Source: Chthoniobacter flavus
GTDB taxonomy: Bacteria; Verrucomicrobiota; Verrucomicrobiia; Chthoniobacterales; JACTMZ01
Assembly: GCA_945871065.1 (NCBI GenBank)
Contig: CAMBUL010000016.1
Span: 1 to 41,552 of the forward strand
Direction: 5' to 3'
Length of the DNA: 41,552 nt
Shown piece by piece: positions 32,768-41,552 of the stretch. Position 1 is the first letter of the stretch. The number at the start of each line of letters is the position of its first letter. The notes under the pieces were generated by a model. It searched no databases. It had not been told where the DNA came from and saw nothing but the letters and a program-made list of their open reading frames with translations. A program made the translations under genes and the position numbers.

Positions 32768-34237
32768 TCAGTAACGGCGCCAGAGAGCCGGGACAAAAAG
32801 AGCCAGCATGACGAGGATTTCCAGACGGCCCATGATCATGAGGAGAGAAAGCAGGATGTGGGAAGGGGGAGAAAGTCCGGCATAGGTGCAGGTGGGGCCG
32901 ACCGCGCCCAGTCCGGGGCCGGTATTAAAAAGGTTGGCGATGACGGCACCAAAGCCACTAACCAGGTCAAAGCTGGGCTCGAGGGCGGCCATGGCGAGGG
33001 AGCCAAGCGCCACGATAAAACCGACCAGGGCGAGAAAGAAACCGACTTCGGCCAGATAACCGTCGGTCAGCGGCACGCCGTTGATCCGTACGGGAATGAT
33101 CTGGTTTGGACGGAAGGCATGGACCATCTGGCGCGCGAAATTTTTGAAGAAAACCATCAAGCGGCTCACTTTGATCCCTCCCGCCGTGGAGCCGGCACAG
33201 CCCCCGATAAACATCACAGCGACGATGAGGATGCGCGAGAAGTTCGACCACCGGTCGTAGTCCGCGGTGACAAATCCGGTGGTGGTGCTGATCGAAACAA
33301 CTGTGAAGGCGGCATCACGCAAAGCGGTGGAGGCGTCCGGCGCTTGCGAGTTGTAGAGCAAACTGGCGGTCACGGCTGCGGTCACCAGGCCGAGGATACC
33401 CAGGTAGAAGCGTGTTTCCTCGTCCTGTTTCCACTTGCTCCATCGCCGGGCAACGAGCCAAGCATAGAGCATGAAGCTAATCGCACCAAGTGTCATAAAC
33501 ACGATGATCCACCACTCCATGGCCGGGCTCCGGTAAAAGCCGATGCTCGCATTGCGCGTGCTGAAGCCGCCGGTCGAAATGGTGGCGAACGTGTGGCACA
33601 CGGCGTCGAAGACCGGCATGCCCAGCACAACGAGTCCGGCGAAACAGACAAGCGAGAGTACAAGGTAGATCTGCCACAGGCGGATGGCAGTGTCGCGCAT
33701 GCGCGCGGCGAAACCCTCGCCGAGTTGTCCGGACGACTCGCGGCGGAAAAGTGATTTGGTCCCGCCCCCGCCGGCCATGGAAAGAACGGCCACGAAAAGC
33801 ACGAGGATACCCATGCCGCCGAGCCACTGCGTGGTGGCACGCCAGAGGAGGAGTCCGCGTGGCCAGATTTCAACGTCGGCAATGGCACTCGAGCCGGTGG
33901 TGGTGAAGCCCGAAGCCGATTCGAAAATTGCCGCGGCGGGGGCAAGCGACGGCATGGAGAGCATGTAGGGCAGCGCGCCGAACAAGGTGCTCAAGGTCCA
34001 GCCAAGGCCGACAATGGCAATGGCCTCGCGGCGCAGGATCTCGAGTGACGAGCCGTGACCGAGCCAGCGGAGCAATCCGCCGGCCGCAGCGGTGATGAGG
34101 GCCGAAAATCCGAGCGCACGGTCCGCCGCGAATCGTGGCTCTTGGTCGTAAACCGCGTAGGCGAGACACCCGAGCATGGACGCAGCCAGCATGAGCAGCA
34201 ACGAACCAAGGAAGCGCGAAAGCTGGCGGTAATCCAT
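32768..34237 (-). CDS. trkH: Trk-type potassium uptake membrane subunit
   Basis: A 489-aa K+ translocating subunit. Four pore loops are visible: SASGFTTTGSSAI, TFATISTGGFSTRN, VSISTTTGFVTADY and LFNTGPGLGAVGP, each giving one filter Gly, as in the TrkH/KtrB fold. ATG 34237 was chosen over a longer frame that overlaps trkA. It lies 5 bases after trkA in the same operon. Confidence 0.95.
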   Translation of the reverse strand: MDYRQLSRFLGSLLLMLAASMLGCLAYAVYDQEPRFAADRALGFSALITAAAGGLLRWLGHGSSLEILRREAIAIVGLGWTLSTLFGALPYMLSMPSLAPAAAIFESASGFTTTGSSAIADVEIWPRGLLLWRATTQWLGGMGILVLFVAVLSMAGGGGTKSLFRRESSGQLGEGFAARMRDTAIRLWQIYLVLSLVCFAGLVVLGMPVFDAVCHTFATISTGGFSTRNASIGFYRSPAMEWWIIVFMTLGAISFMLYAWLVARRWSKWKQDEETRFYLGILGLVTAAVTASLLYNSQAPDASTALRDAAFTVVSISTTTGFVTADYDRWSNFSRILIVAVMFIGGCAGSTAGGIKVSRLMVFFKNFARQMVHAFRPNQIIPVRINGVPLTDGYLAEVGFFLALVGFIVALGSLAMAALEPSFDLVSGFGAVIANLFNTGPGLGAVGPTCTYAGLSPPSHILLSLLMIMGRLEILVMLALFVPALWRRY

Positions 34238-34242
34238 GCCGG

Positions 34243-35592
34243 TCAGGCGAGCAGTTTGAGCAGCGCGGTTTTGGCCTCGGGAGCAACGATGGCCACCACG
34301 GTGTCGCCCGCTTCGATTTTGTCGTCCGCCGCGGGCACAGTGGCTTGGTTGCCGTGTTGCACGGCGATGATGCCGCTGGCCGCGGGCCAATCGGTCGCGG
34401 CCAGGGTGCGTCCTGCCGCGGCGCTGTTTTCGGCCACGGGCGAGGAAAGGATTTCGATGCCTCCCGGCAAGGTGCGCAGCACGGTGGCTTTGTCCGCAGT
34501 GACAAAGCGCGAAAGTTCGCGCGCCACGGCGACGCGCGGGCTGACCGCATCCAGAATACCGAGCTGGGCTCCGGAGCGCTGGATGGCGCTGGCGTAGTCC
34601 GCGCGGTGGATCAGGGTGAGGCAGGCTTTGGCCCCGAGGTCGCGGGCTTGCAGGCAGGCCATGACGTTGTCCTCGTCGTCATGCGTGGCGGCGACAAAAA
34701 AGTCGGCATCGCCGACCCGTTCCTCCTTCAGCTCGTGCAGCGAGGTGGCATCGGCATTGATGATCGTGCAATTCTGCAATTGCCTTCCGAGTTTTTCGCA
34801 AATGCGGCGGTCTTTCTCCACGATGCGGGTGCGGAAGTTGCCGCCTTCGAGGGTCTGGGCGAGGGCGAAGCCGTAGTCGTCGCCTCCGAAGATGACCACA
34901 TTGAGTTCGCTCTCGTCCTTGTCGGTCACGTGCAGCTTGCGCAGTCCTTCGGCCAGACGTCGGGGGTGGCCGTAAATGGTGACCAGATCGCCGGCCTCGA
35001 GGGCGTCATTGGCGCGCGGGACGATCAGATTCCCGCGACGCAGGATGGCGCCGATGCGGACGCGGGCGGGCAGTCCGAGTTCGCGCAGCGGAATGGCGAG
35101 GGCCGGGCTGCCGGGCTCGAGGCGGATCTGCTGCAATTCGATGCGGCCGCGGGCGATTTCCTCGACGACCAGGCAATCGGGGTTGCGGATGGATTTGGCC
35201 AGTTCGACCGCGGCGAGGCGGGCGGGACTGAAAAGGTAGTCGACTCGGAATTGGCCCGCGTAGTCGTAGAGCCATTGTTCGCGCTGCATGGCGAGGCTGG
35301 TGCGGGCGATGCTGCGGCGGGCGCCGAGGGATTTGCCGATCGAGGTGCAGACGAGGTTTGTGTGGTCTTGGCTGGTCAGGGCGAAGAGGACGTCGCACTT
35401 GGCGACGCCGGCTTCCTCGAGCGTTTCGACGCTCGCACCGCTGCCGTGCAGGACACGGCTGTCGAGCTGCTCGTTGAGCTCGGCGGCAAGCCTTTCGTCC
35501 TGCTCGATCACGCAGATGGAGTGCTCCTCGTCGGAAAGGGTGCGGGCCATGTGCAAACCGATGGCTCCTGCGCCAACAATGATGATGTTCAT
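34243..35592 (-). CDS. trkA: Trk system potassium uptake protein TrkA (two RCK domains)
   Basis: A 449-aa cytoplasmic regulator of TrkH made of two RCK repeats, each with TrkA_N and TrkA_C. The first Rossmann loop is IIVGAGAIG (4-12) with the acidic IEQDE; the second is VIFGGDDYGFALAQ. It binds NAD(H)/ATP to gate K+ uptake. ATG 35592 was chosen; the longer frame is upstream non-coding. Operon with trkH. Confidence 0.95.
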   Translation of the reverse strand: MNIIIVGAGAIGLHMARTLSDEEHSICVIEQDERLAAELNEQLDSRVLHGSGASVETLEEAGVAKCDVLFALTSQDHTNLVCTSIGKSLGARRSIARTSLAMQREQWLYDYAGQFRVDYLFSPARLAAVELAKSIRNPDCLVVEEIARGRIELQQIRLEPGSPALAIPLRELGLPARVRIGAILRRGNLIVPRANDALEAGDLVTIYGHPRRLAEGLRKLHVTDKDESELNVVIFGGDDYGFALAQTLEGGNFRTRIVEKDRRICEKLGRQLQNCTIINADATSLHELKEERVGDADFFVAATHDDEDNVMACLQARDLGAKACLTLIHRADYASAIQRSGAQLGILDAVSPRVAVARELSRFVTADKATVLRTLPGGIEILSSPVAENSAAAGRTLAATDWPAASGIIAVQHGNQATVPAADDKIEAGDTVVAIVAPEAKTALLKLLA

Positions 35593-35701
35593 GTTGCAGC
35601 CCCATGGTGCGTTCCGGAGGGGAGGTCGGCGCAAGCAAAAAGCGGGGTCATTTTTGGCCGGACAGGTTGGCAAGTCGCCGCGCGGGTGCCAGATTGGGCT
35701 G

Positions 35702-36436
35702 GTGCAAGTAAGTTTTCTGGTCCCGGCCTACAATGAGGAGAGGCTTGTCGGCCGTGCGGTCGGGTCGATCCATCGTGCCGCGGCCGACTGCGGATTGGCG
35801 GCCTACGAGGTTGTGGTCTGCGACAACGCCTCGGGAGATGCCACCGCGGCGGAGGCTGGCGGGGCCGGGGCCCGCGTGGTGCATGAACCGCACCGGCAAA
35901 TCGCCAGGGCGCGCAACACGGCGGCGGCCGCCTCCTCGGGGCCGTGGCTTGTCTGGCTTGATGCGGACGCCATTTTGACCAAGGACGTGCTCGCTGCGAC
36001 TTTGGCCGCGCTGGGCTCGGGCCGAGTTTGCGGGGGAGGAGCGCGGGTGGCATTGGAGGGGGGCGAGCTTGATTGGGCGGCGCGACGTGCGGTGTCGGGC
36101 TGGAATTGGATCGCCCGGAATTTCGGTCTGGCCGCGGGCTCGTATTTCTTCGCCCTGCGCGAGGGCTGGGTGGCGACCGGCGGTTTCAACGAGGCGGTTT
36201 ATGCCGGCGAAGAGATTGGTTTTGCCCGCTCGCTCAAACGTTGGGGCCGGCGGCGCCGTCTCGACTTTCGGGTGCTGGAGCATGCTGTGCCTTCCTCCGC
36301 GCGAAAGGTGCAGCAGTTCACTCTTTGGCAGACGCTGCGACAGGTTGCGGTCTGCGCGTGGCCGGGCAACCTCGGCCGGCGCGATCGCTGCGCGTTTTGG
36401 TATGAGAGGCCGGAGGAGTTGAAGATCGAGGGTTGA
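35702..36436 (+). CDS. Family 2 glycosyltransferase
   Basis: A 244-aa GT2 (GT-A fold) protein: FLVPAYNEERLVGRAV, VVCDNASGDAT, HEPHRQIARARNTAAAAS, and the metal motif DAD in WLDADAIL. Then FFALREGWVATGGFNEA and EEIGFARSLKRWG. One domain, no membrane segment, so soluble or peripheral; substrate unknown. The start is probably GTG 35702, which gives the expected N-terminus; the longer frame overlaps trkA. Divergent from trkA, 109 bases away. Confidence 0.87.
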   Translation: MQVSFLVPAYNEERLVGRAVGSIHRAAADCGLAAYEVVVCDNASGDATAAEAGGAGARVVHEPHRQIARARNTAAAASSGPWLVWLDADAILTKDVLAATLAALGSGRVCGGGARVALEGGELDWAARRAVSGWNWIARNFGLAAGSYFFALREGWVATGGFNEAVYAGEEIGFARSLKRWGRRRRLDFRVLEHAVPSSARKVQQFTLWQTLRQVAVCAWPGNLGRRDRCAFWYERPEELKIEG

Positions 36437-36488
36437 GGGTGGCGGTGTTTCCTCCTCAACTTTCGGCTTTGGTCTCCTCAACTATTTC

Positions 36489-37634
36489 ATGATCTATCTC
36501 GACAACAATGCGACAACGGCGCCCGACCCGCGGGTCGGTGAAGCCATGTTGCCCTTTCTCGGCCATGAGTTCGGCAACCCTTCGAGTCCGCACGCCGCGG
36601 GCCGGGTGGCGCGCGGGGCGCTGGAGAAGGCCCGGGCGCAAGTGGCGGCTTTCCTCGGGGCGGCGGAAGATACGGTGCTTTTCACCAGCGGGGGTACGGA
36701 GTCGATCAACACGGCTTTGCGCGGGGCCCTTGCGGCACAACCGGAGAAGCGACACGTCGTCACTTCCGCGATCGAGCATAGCGCGACGAAAAATCTTTGC
36801 CGGCAGTTGGCGCGCGAAGGGTACGAGGTGACATGGCTGCCGGTCGATTCCGGCGGGTGTCTCGATTTTACCGCTTACGTGCAGGCGCTGCGCCCCGACA
36901 CGGCGATCGTCACCATGGTCTGGGCCAACAACGAAACCGGCGTCCTGCTCCCGATCGAGGAGATGGCCTGCGTGGCCGATGAGCGCCGCATTGTTTTTCA
37001 CGCCGATGCGGTGCAGGCCGCGGGGAAGGTGGAGATTGATCTTGGACGTGTGCCGGTGCATTTGCTTTCCATTGCGGCCCACAAATTCCACGGGCCGAAG
37101 GGGGTCGGCGCATTGGTGGTGCGTCCGGGTCTCGGTCTCCCGCCGCTGCTGCGCGGGGGCGGGCAGGAGGGCGGTCGCCGCGCGGGTACCGAAAACGTGC
37201 CGGGCATTGTGGGCCTGGGTGTGGCCGCGGCTCTGGCCGGCGTGGCCTTGCCGGTGGAAATGCCGCGCGTAACCGGCTTGCGCGACGAATTCGAGAGCGG
37301 CGTGCGGACCTGCTTTCCGGACGCCCGTTTTCATGGCAACCCATCGTACCGTTTGCCCAACACCACGAACTTCGCCTTGCCCGGACTCGACGCGCAGGGA
37401 CTTCTCGCCGGCCTCGACCGGCTCGGGGTGGCATGTTCCATCGGTTCGGCCTGCACGAGCGGGGAGGTCGATGCCTCGCATGTGCTCCGCGCCATGGGGG
37501 TGGGCGACGAGGAAGCCAGGTCGAGTTTGCGTTTTTCGTTCAGCCGCATGAGCACGGCCGAGGAGGTGCCGGCCGCCTTGGCCGCACTGGGGCAGGCTTC
37601 AGCCCGGCTTCGCCGGGACGGCTTGGGTCATTGA
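36489..37634 (+). CDS. Cysteine desulfurase (NifS/IscS family)
   Basis: PLP enzyme that takes sulfur from cysteine for Fe-S clusters and thiolation. 381 aa. YLDNNATT, TSGGTESIN, EHSATKN, ANNETGVLLPI, PLP lysine K199 in SIAAHKFHGPKG, and the catalytic Cys322 in GSACTSGEV. The short loop around Cys322 suggests group I (IscS/NifS). No iscU or iscR is adjacent. Its stop is followed 39 bases later by ilvN. Confidence 0.94.
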   Translation: MIYLDNNATTAPDPRVGEAMLPFLGHEFGNPSSPHAAGRVARGALEKARAQVAAFLGAAEDTVLFTSGGTESINTALRGALAAQPEKRHVVTSAIEHSATKNLCRQLAREGYEVTWLPVDSGGCLDFTAYVQALRPDTAIVTMVWANNETGVLLPIEEMACVADERRIVFHADAVQAAGKVEIDLGRVPVHLLSIAAHKFHGPKGVGALVVRPGLGLPPLLRGGGQEGGRRAGTENVPGIVGLGVAAALAGVALPVEMPRVTGLRDEFESGVRTCFPDARFHGNPSYRLPNTTNFALPGLDAQGLLAGLDRLGVACSIGSACTSGEVDASHVLRAMGVGDEEARSSLRFSFSRMSTAEEVPAALAALGQASARLRRDGLGH

Positions 37635-37660
37635 CGTGCGGGGTCAAATCTGGGATTCTA
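37631..37660 (+). promoter_or_regulatory. Possible promoter for ilvNC
   Basis: TTGACG (37631-37636), overlapping the desulfurase stop, 18 bases, then ATTCTA (37655-37660). The -10 fit is weak. Confidence 0.3.
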
Positions 37661-37672
37661 AACAACCTTTTT

Positions 37673-38158
37673 ATGCGCCACACCTTGTCCGTTCTGGTTG
37701 AAAACCGCTTTGGCGTGCTGACCCGCGTGGCCGGGATGTTCAGCGGTCGCGGTTTCAATATCGACACGCTCAACGTGGCCCCCACGCTGGACGCTTCCAT
37801 GTCGCGCATGACCATTGTGGTGCGCGGCGACGACAAGACCTTGGACCAAGTGGTCAAGCAGACGGAGAAGCTGGTCGACGTGATCAAGGTCGACAACTTT
37901 CATGACGACGAGTTCGTCGACCGTGAACTGGTCCTCATGCGGGTCGAAGTCACCCCGCAAACCCGTTCCGAAGTCCTGCAAATCTGCGACGTCTTCCGCG
38001 CGAAAATCGTCGACGTGCGCCTCGACAAGCTGGTCATTGAAATCACCGGCAACGAAGGCAAGATCGCCAAATTCATTTCCTTGATGAAAAACTTCGGTCT
38101 TTCCGAGATGACGCGCACCGGCAAGGTTGCGCTCTCCCGCACGGCCGAAAGCGAATAG
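37673..38158 (+). CDS. ilvN: Acetolactate synthase small subunit
   Basis: Regulatory subunit that binds valine and activates IlvB. 161 aa, two parts: N-terminal ACT domain (MRHTLSVLVENRFGVLTRVAG, FSGRGFNIDTLNVAPT) and the C-terminal ALS_ss_C domain (VEVTPQTRSEVLQICDVF, LVIEITGNEGKIAKFI). The large subunit gene is not in this window. Nine bases separate it from ilvC. Confidence 0.95.
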   Translation: MRHTLSVLVENRFGVLTRVAGMFSGRGFNIDTLNVAPTLDASMSRMTIVVRGDDKTLDQVVKQTEKLVDVIKVDNFHDDEFVDRELVLMRVEVTPQTRSEVLQICDVFRAKIVDVRLDKLVIEITGNEGKIAKFISLMKNFGLSEMTRTGKVALSRTAESE

Positions 38159-38167
38159 ACTTATCCC

Positions 38168-39196
38168 ATGGCAGCAAAAATCCACACAGACAAAGACGCC
38201 GACCTCAAGCACCTCAAAGGCAAGACGGTCGCTGTCATCGGTTTCGGTTCACAGGGCCACGCCCACGCCCTCAACCTCAAAGAAAGCGGCGTGAAGGTCA
38301 TCATCGGCCTCTACCCGGGCAGCAAAAGCCGCGCGGTAGCCAAGAAGAAAGGCTTCGCGGTTTTCAACACGGCCGACGCGGTCCAACAGGCCGACATCAT
38401 CTTTGTTGCCGTGCCGGACACCAAGATTGCCGCGGTTTACGAGAAGGACATCGCGCCGCATCTGACCAAAGGCAAAACCCTTCTCTTCAGCCACGGCTTC
38501 GCCATTCATTTCAAAACCATCACCCCACCCAAGGATATTGATGTCATTATGGTCGCCCCGAAGGGTCCCGGCCACATTGTTCGCCGCCAGTTCACCGAAG
38601 GCAAAGGCGTTCCCTCGCTCATCGCCGTTTACCAGAATCCGAGCAAGCAGGCCAAAAAGATCGCGCTGGCTTGGGCCAAAGGCATCGGGGGCACCCGCGC
38701 CGGAGTGCTCGAGACCACGTTCAAGGAGGAAACCGAAACCGACCTCTTCGGCGAGCAAGCCGTGCTTTGCGGCGGTGCCTCCGCACTCGTTCAGGCCGGT
38801 TTTGAGACATTGGTCGAAGCCGGTTATCAGCCCGAGATGGCTTACTTCGAATGTCTGCACGAACTGAAACTCATCGTCGATCTGATGAACGAAGCCGGTA
38901 TTGCCGGGATGCGTTTCAGCATTTCCGACACGGCCAAGTGGGGCGATGTATCGGTCGGTCCCAAGATCATCGACGCCGGCACCAAAAAGCGCATGAAGGG
39001 TGTGCTCAAGGACGTCCAGAACGGGAAATTTGCCCGCGAATGGATTGCCGAGGACAGGAAGGGCCGCAAGAAATACAATGCTCTTTTGCAAAAAGGCGAA
39101 AAACACGGCATCGAGAAAACCGGAACCCGCCTCCGTTCGCTCATGCCCTGGATCAAAAAGCGCAACCTTAAAGGTGCGCAAGCATCCTACGCCTGA
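38168..39196 (+). CDS. ilvC: Ketol-acid reductoisomerase (class I)
   Basis: Second step of branched-chain amino-acid synthesis, isomerising and reducing acetolactate with NADPH and Mg2+. 342 aa, short class I form with one knotted domain. Rossmann loop [10 protein letters not shown] (25-34), VAPKGPGH, the Mg-binding blocks [17 protein letters not shown] and [14 protein letters not shown], and SDTAKWGD. A strong terminator follows. Confidence 0.97.
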   Translation: MAAKIHTDKDADLKHLKGKTVAVIGFGSQGHAHALNLKESGVKVIIGLYPGSKSRAVAKKKGFAVFNTADAVQQADIIFVAVPDTKIAAVYEKDIAPHLTKGKTLLFSHGFAIHFKTITPPKDIDVIMVAPKGPGHIVRRQFTEGKGVPSLIAVYQNPSKQAKKIALAWAKGIGGTRAGVLETTFKEETETDLFGEQAVLCGGASALVQAGFETLVEAGYQPEMAYFECLHELKLIVDLMNEAGIAGMRFSISDTAKWGDVSVGPKIIDAGTKKRMKGVLKDVQNGKFAREWIAEDRKGRKKYNALLQKGEKHGIEKTGTRLRSLMPWIKKRNLKGAQASYA

Positions 39197-39221
39197 TCTC
39201 CTTTCCCCCCCGCTAGAGGAG

Positions 39222-39254
39222 CCCCGCGGTGCCCCCAAGGCCCGCGGGGTTTTT
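39222..39254 (+). terminator. Intrinsic terminator after ilvC
   Basis: Stem CCCCGCGG (39222-39229) / CCGCGGGG (39242-39249) followed by five T. Ends the ilvNC transcript. Confidence 0.85.
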
Positions 39255-39308
39255 CGTGTTCGTCCCCCGGTCTGGCCCTGAGCCCAACCGCTCGCTAAAA
39301 GTAAACCC

Positions 39309-40052
39309 ATGCCCATCGCTTCCGCCAGTAGGCCGGTCCGCCTCGCCGAACTCGACCAGTCGAAGTCCCACACTCCGGAGAAATACCGGGAAAAACTCCG
39401 CACCGGCCATTTGCGACTGCTCGAGTTGCAGCATGCCCTCAAGGACGCCAAGCACAGCGTGATCATTGTCGTCGAAGGTCCTGATGCCGCGGGCAAGGGC
39501 GGGACGATCAGACGGTTGGTCGAGCGTCTTGATCCCCGTCACATCCGTGTCTACTCCACGATCAAACCGACGGACGAGGAATATGCGCACCATTATCTCT
39601 GGCGGTTCTGGAACAAGCTCCCGCGCCGCGGGGAAATCGCCATCTTCGACCGCTCGTGGTACGGCCGTTTGCTGGTCGAGCGGGTCGAAGGCTTCTGCAC
39701 GCGAACCGAATGGCAGCGCGCTTACCGCGAGATCAACGAATTCGAGCGCGTCCTGCACGATGACGGGGCGATCATGATCAAAATGTGGCTGCAAATTTCC
39801 AAGCAGGAGCAGATGGCGCGATTCAAGAAGCGCGCGACCGATCCGATGAAACATTGGAAGATCACCGAGGAGGACTGGCGCAACCGCAACCAATGGAATG
39901 CGTACCTCAAGGCCGCCGAGGACATGTTCGCCAAGACCTCGCCCGAGTTTGCGCCCTGGCAGGTCATTCCCGCGAACTTCAAGTGGTATGCCCGCGTCAA
40001 GTCACTCGAAACGGTCTGCAAACGCGTCGGCGCCGCGCTCGGCATGAAATGA
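39309..40052 (+). CDS. Polyphosphate kinase 2 (PPK2) family protein
   Basis: Transfers phosphate between polyphosphate and a nucleotide. 247 aa, one PPK2 domain: Walker A EGPDAAGKGG (56-65), Walker B-like FDRSWYGR (113-120), LHDDGAIMIKMWLQISKQEQMARF cut into the lid helix, and WQVIPANFKWYARV. A single-domain PPK2; AMP, ADP or GDP preference cannot be read. No Shine-Dalgarno. Confidence 0.94.
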   Translation: MPIASASRPVRLAELDQSKSHTPEKYREKLRTGHLRLLELQHALKDAKHSVIIVVEGPDAAGKGGTIRRLVERLDPRHIRVYSTIKPTDEEYAHHYLWRFWNKLPRRGEIAIFDRSWYGRLLVERVEGFCTRTEWQRAYREINEFERVLHDDGAIMIKMWLQISKQEQMARFKKRATDPMKHWKITEEDWRNRNQWNAYLKAAEDMFAKTSPEFAPWQVIPANFKWYARVKSLETVCKRVGAALGMK

Positions 40053-40094
40053 GGTGACCAATGGCGCGGCGGCGCTATAGCCCAGAGCGCTCCG

Positions 40095-40451
40095 CTACTC
40101 CTGCCCGCGTTCGAGATGCAGCCGGTGCATCACGCGGTGCACGACGGGCGAGGCGAGGATGCCCACGCTCGACACAACAATCAGCGTGCTGAACAGCGCG
40201 TAGAGCGAAGAAAACATTTTCAGGTCATTGCTCGAACTTCGCTCCGTGTAAAGGGGGCCCGCTCCGCTCAGGAGCATGCTCGCCTCAAGGAACGAATCCA
40301 CCAGGTCGAGGTCCGAGATAAGGATGTAGCCGGTCGTCCCGACGGCCAGCGCGACCACGATGATTCCTGCGACGAGGAGGATCTGCCGCAGCACCCGCCC
40401 GGCGAAGACATGACTCGGCGCCAGCGGTTCGGAGTGGTGTTCCCAAGGCAT
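40095..40451 (-). CDS. Small two-TM protein resembling a K+-channel pore module
   Basis: A 118-aa protein: TM1 (about 18-46, QILLVAGIIVVALAVGTT), a pore-helix-like stretch DSFLEASMLLSGAGPLY, TM2 (SLYALFSTLIVVSSVGILA) and a basic tail (HRVMHRLHLE). The layout TM-P loop-TM is that of 2TM K+ channels, but the filter TxGYG is replaced by SGAGPL. I do not recognise a characterised family. Convergent with ppk2. Confidence 0.6.
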   Translation of the reverse strand: MPWEHHSEPLAPSHVFAGRVLRQILLVAGIIVVALAVGTTGYILISDLDLVDSFLEASMLLSGAGPLYTERSSSNDLKMFSSLYALFSTLIVVSSVGILASPVVHRVMHRLHLERGQE

Positions 40452-40674
40452 AAGGTGTTGGCCATGTCTTTACGCCCAACCAGCCCCGATGCCAACCCCG
40501 CCGTCCCATCGACACTGAGCAGCGCTATTTTTGTTGGTAAAAATGAACAAATAAGTTAAACGACTGTCTGAATTAACAGAGTAAATATGTCTTTGCATAG
40601 GCCATTTTCTCTGTAAATCCATGGCCGTCACCCTTGACAACAGAAAAAGATCTGGGACTTTGAACTTCTCCCCG
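40452..40674. other. AT-rich intergenic region upstream of the amylase gene
   Basis: Much lower GC than the rest from about 40520 to 40620 (gaacaaataagttaaac, gagtaaatatgtc). It contains the short inverted repeat CTGTctgaattaACAG (40565-40580), a possible operator. It probably holds the amylase promoter; I cannot fix -35/-10. Confidence 0.45.
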
Positions 40675-41552
40675 ATGAAGTTTGCTCCCGCAGTCTGGCG
40701 GCGCCTGTTGGCTGTCGTCTGTGTTTTGTTTGTCCTCCCCGGGGGGCGCCCTCCTTCGGCCCACGCCGAGGCGATGCTCCAATATTTCAACGTTTCGTGG
40801 TCCGAGCTCGCCCGAAAAGTGCCCGAGTTAGCCGAAGCTGGATACAACTCCGTGTGGGTTCCGTCTCCGGCGAAGGCGTCCGGCGGGCTCTCGGTGGGCT
40901 ATGATCTCTGGGATGCATTTGATCTCGGTTCCAAAGATCAGCGCAACACAGTGCGCACTCGCTACGGCACGGAGGAGGAACTGCTTCACCTCATGGAAGT
41001 AGCCCACCGTTTCGGTATCCGCGTTTACTTCGACGACATCATGAACCACCGGGCGTTCGAGATCCCCGGCTTCAACGAGAACACGCCGATCGGCGGTGAG
41101 GGGCAAGCCGAGCTTTACCCCGGTATGGTCCCCGAGGATTTCCACCTCCGGAAAACCGAAGATGGATTCTACCGCAAGTGGGACAACACCCGCGATTGGG
41201 GCAGCGCCTGGCAGGTGCAAAACCTCGGACTGGCCGACCTAATCGACATTGCCCACGAAACGCCCAACGCCAACCACGGCACGAGCGAGGGCGCCACCCA
41301 TCCCAAATATTCCTTCGTCCGTGATCTCGAGCGTCCCGCGCAATATGACAAAGACAAGGACGGCAACACCTCATACTTCGGTGTTCTCATCGATCAGGCG
41401 CGCAGCGAGTTGGGCGCGGACGCTTCCGCCGAGGAGGTCCGCCTCAAGGCCCGCGGGTATATCCTCTCCAACCGGCAGGCCTTCGTTGAGGATGTCGGCG
41501 CCTACTTGATCCGCGCGGTGCGCTGGAAGATGGACCGCACCAAGGCCGACGG
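40675..41552 (+). CDS. Secreted GH13 alpha-amylase family protein (3' end outside window)
   Basis: Partial gene, at least 292 aa. Signal peptide MKFAPAVWRRLLAVVCVLFV followed by a cut near SAHAEA. The (beta/alpha)8 barrel starts QYFNVSWSELARKVPELAEAG; GYDLWDAFDLG (75-85) and conserved region I as FDDIMNH (119-125) follow, as in GH13. The catalytic Asp/Glu/Asp regions lie beyond or near the edge. The ATG at 40675 fits the signal peptide; an in-frame ATG at 40621 adds 18 residues. Exported, probably for extracellular or periplasmic alpha-glucan breakdown. Confidence 0.85.
   Translation, partial: MKFAPAVWRRLLAVVCVLFVLPGGRPPSAHAEAMLQYFNVSWSELARKVPELAEAGYNSVWVPSPAKASGGLSVGYDLWDAFDLGSKDQRNTVRTRYGTEEELLHLMEVAHRFGIRVYFDDIMNHRAFEIPGFNENTPIGGEGQAELYPGMVPEDFHLRKTEDGFYRKWDNTRDWGSAWQVQNLGLADLIDIAHETPNANHGTSEGATHPKYSFVRDLERPAQYDKDKDGNTSYFGVLIDQARSELGADASAEEVRLKARGYILSNRQAFVEDVGAYLIRAVRWKMDRTKAD

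Noticed and set aside
34345-35736. A 463-codon plus-strand frame opposite trkA
   Set aside because: Mirror of trkA with no family motifs.
36432-36460. GTTGAGG / CCTCAAC inverted repeat after the glycosyltransferase
   Set aside because: Only 7 bp with a long loop and no clear T tract; too weak to call a terminator.
40464-40559. A 31-codon plus-strand frame before the amylase gene
   Set aside because: No ribosome-binding site or motif, and it enters the AT-rich promoter-like region.
1-41552. CRISPR arrays, insertion sequences, prophage or integrase genes
   Set aside because: No regularly spaced repeats, transposase, integrase or phage motifs were found on either strand; the repeats present are isolated palindromes.

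Overview
The window is a high-GC, densely packed stretch of chromosome from a Gram-negative bacterium. An outer-membrane biogenesis pair (a BamD-like TPR protein and an LptE-like lipoprotein), small lipoproteins and Mpl murein recycling show a two-membrane cell. The gene mix, the GC-rich dispersed palindromes and the weak use of Shine-Dalgarno sites suggest a Verrucomicrobiota (PVC) member. That placement is inference from style, not from a marker-gene tree. Nearly everything is core metabolism and housekeeping. I see no rRNA, tRNA, CRISPR array, prophage or transposase.

Layout. 1-4.9 kb: an MBL-fold exonuclease whose 5' end runs into a perfect 19-bp palindrome, ftsH, a DUF2334 deacetylase-like gene, then folP convergent to it. 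4.9-9.5 kb: hisD (4-nt overlap with folP), two histidine-phosphatase genes back to back (one is gpmA), and an NSS sodium symporter with a 61-aa MetS-like partner. 9.5-14.1 kb: a small lipoprotein, a fusion of a periplasmic amino-acid-binding domain to a TRIC channel, a DUF309 protein and a tandem pair of CNNM/CorC-like genes. 14.2-19.0 kb: a CysJ-like diflavin reductase lacking its flavodoxin, mpl, and a reverse-strand group birA-hisI-metallophosphoesterase. 19.3-26 kb: a two-domain NDK-like protein, aspartate aminotransferase, a DEDDh exonuclease with a cNMP/CBS/DUF294 protein, a Phd-PIN toxin-antitoxin pair and ychF. 26-31 kb: Nif3, mpg, a 37-aa lipoprotein, an L,D-transpeptidase, asd, a Phd-zeta toxin-antitoxin pair and rsmI. 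31-36.4 kb: lptE-like and bamD-like genes, trkH-trkA and a glycosyltransferase. 36.5-41.5 kb: cysteine desulfurase, ilvN-ilvC with a strong terminator, ppk2, a channel-like membrane protein and the start of a secreted GH13 alpha-amylase cut by the window edge.

Many genes are translationally coupled by 1-4-nt overlaps (hisD/folP, symporter/small subunit, the two CNNM genes, reductase/mpl, nif3/mpg, bamD/lptE, both toxin-antitoxin pairs). A dispersed repeat with the core GTAGGGCGCGG-CGTCCCCGACGCGCC sits at gene ends and supplies the stop codons of four genes. No gap without a gene exceeds 300 bases. The most unusual gene is the ligand-binding-domain/TRIC-channel fusion at 9.8-11.4 kb, which reads like a bacterial ligand-gated ion channel.
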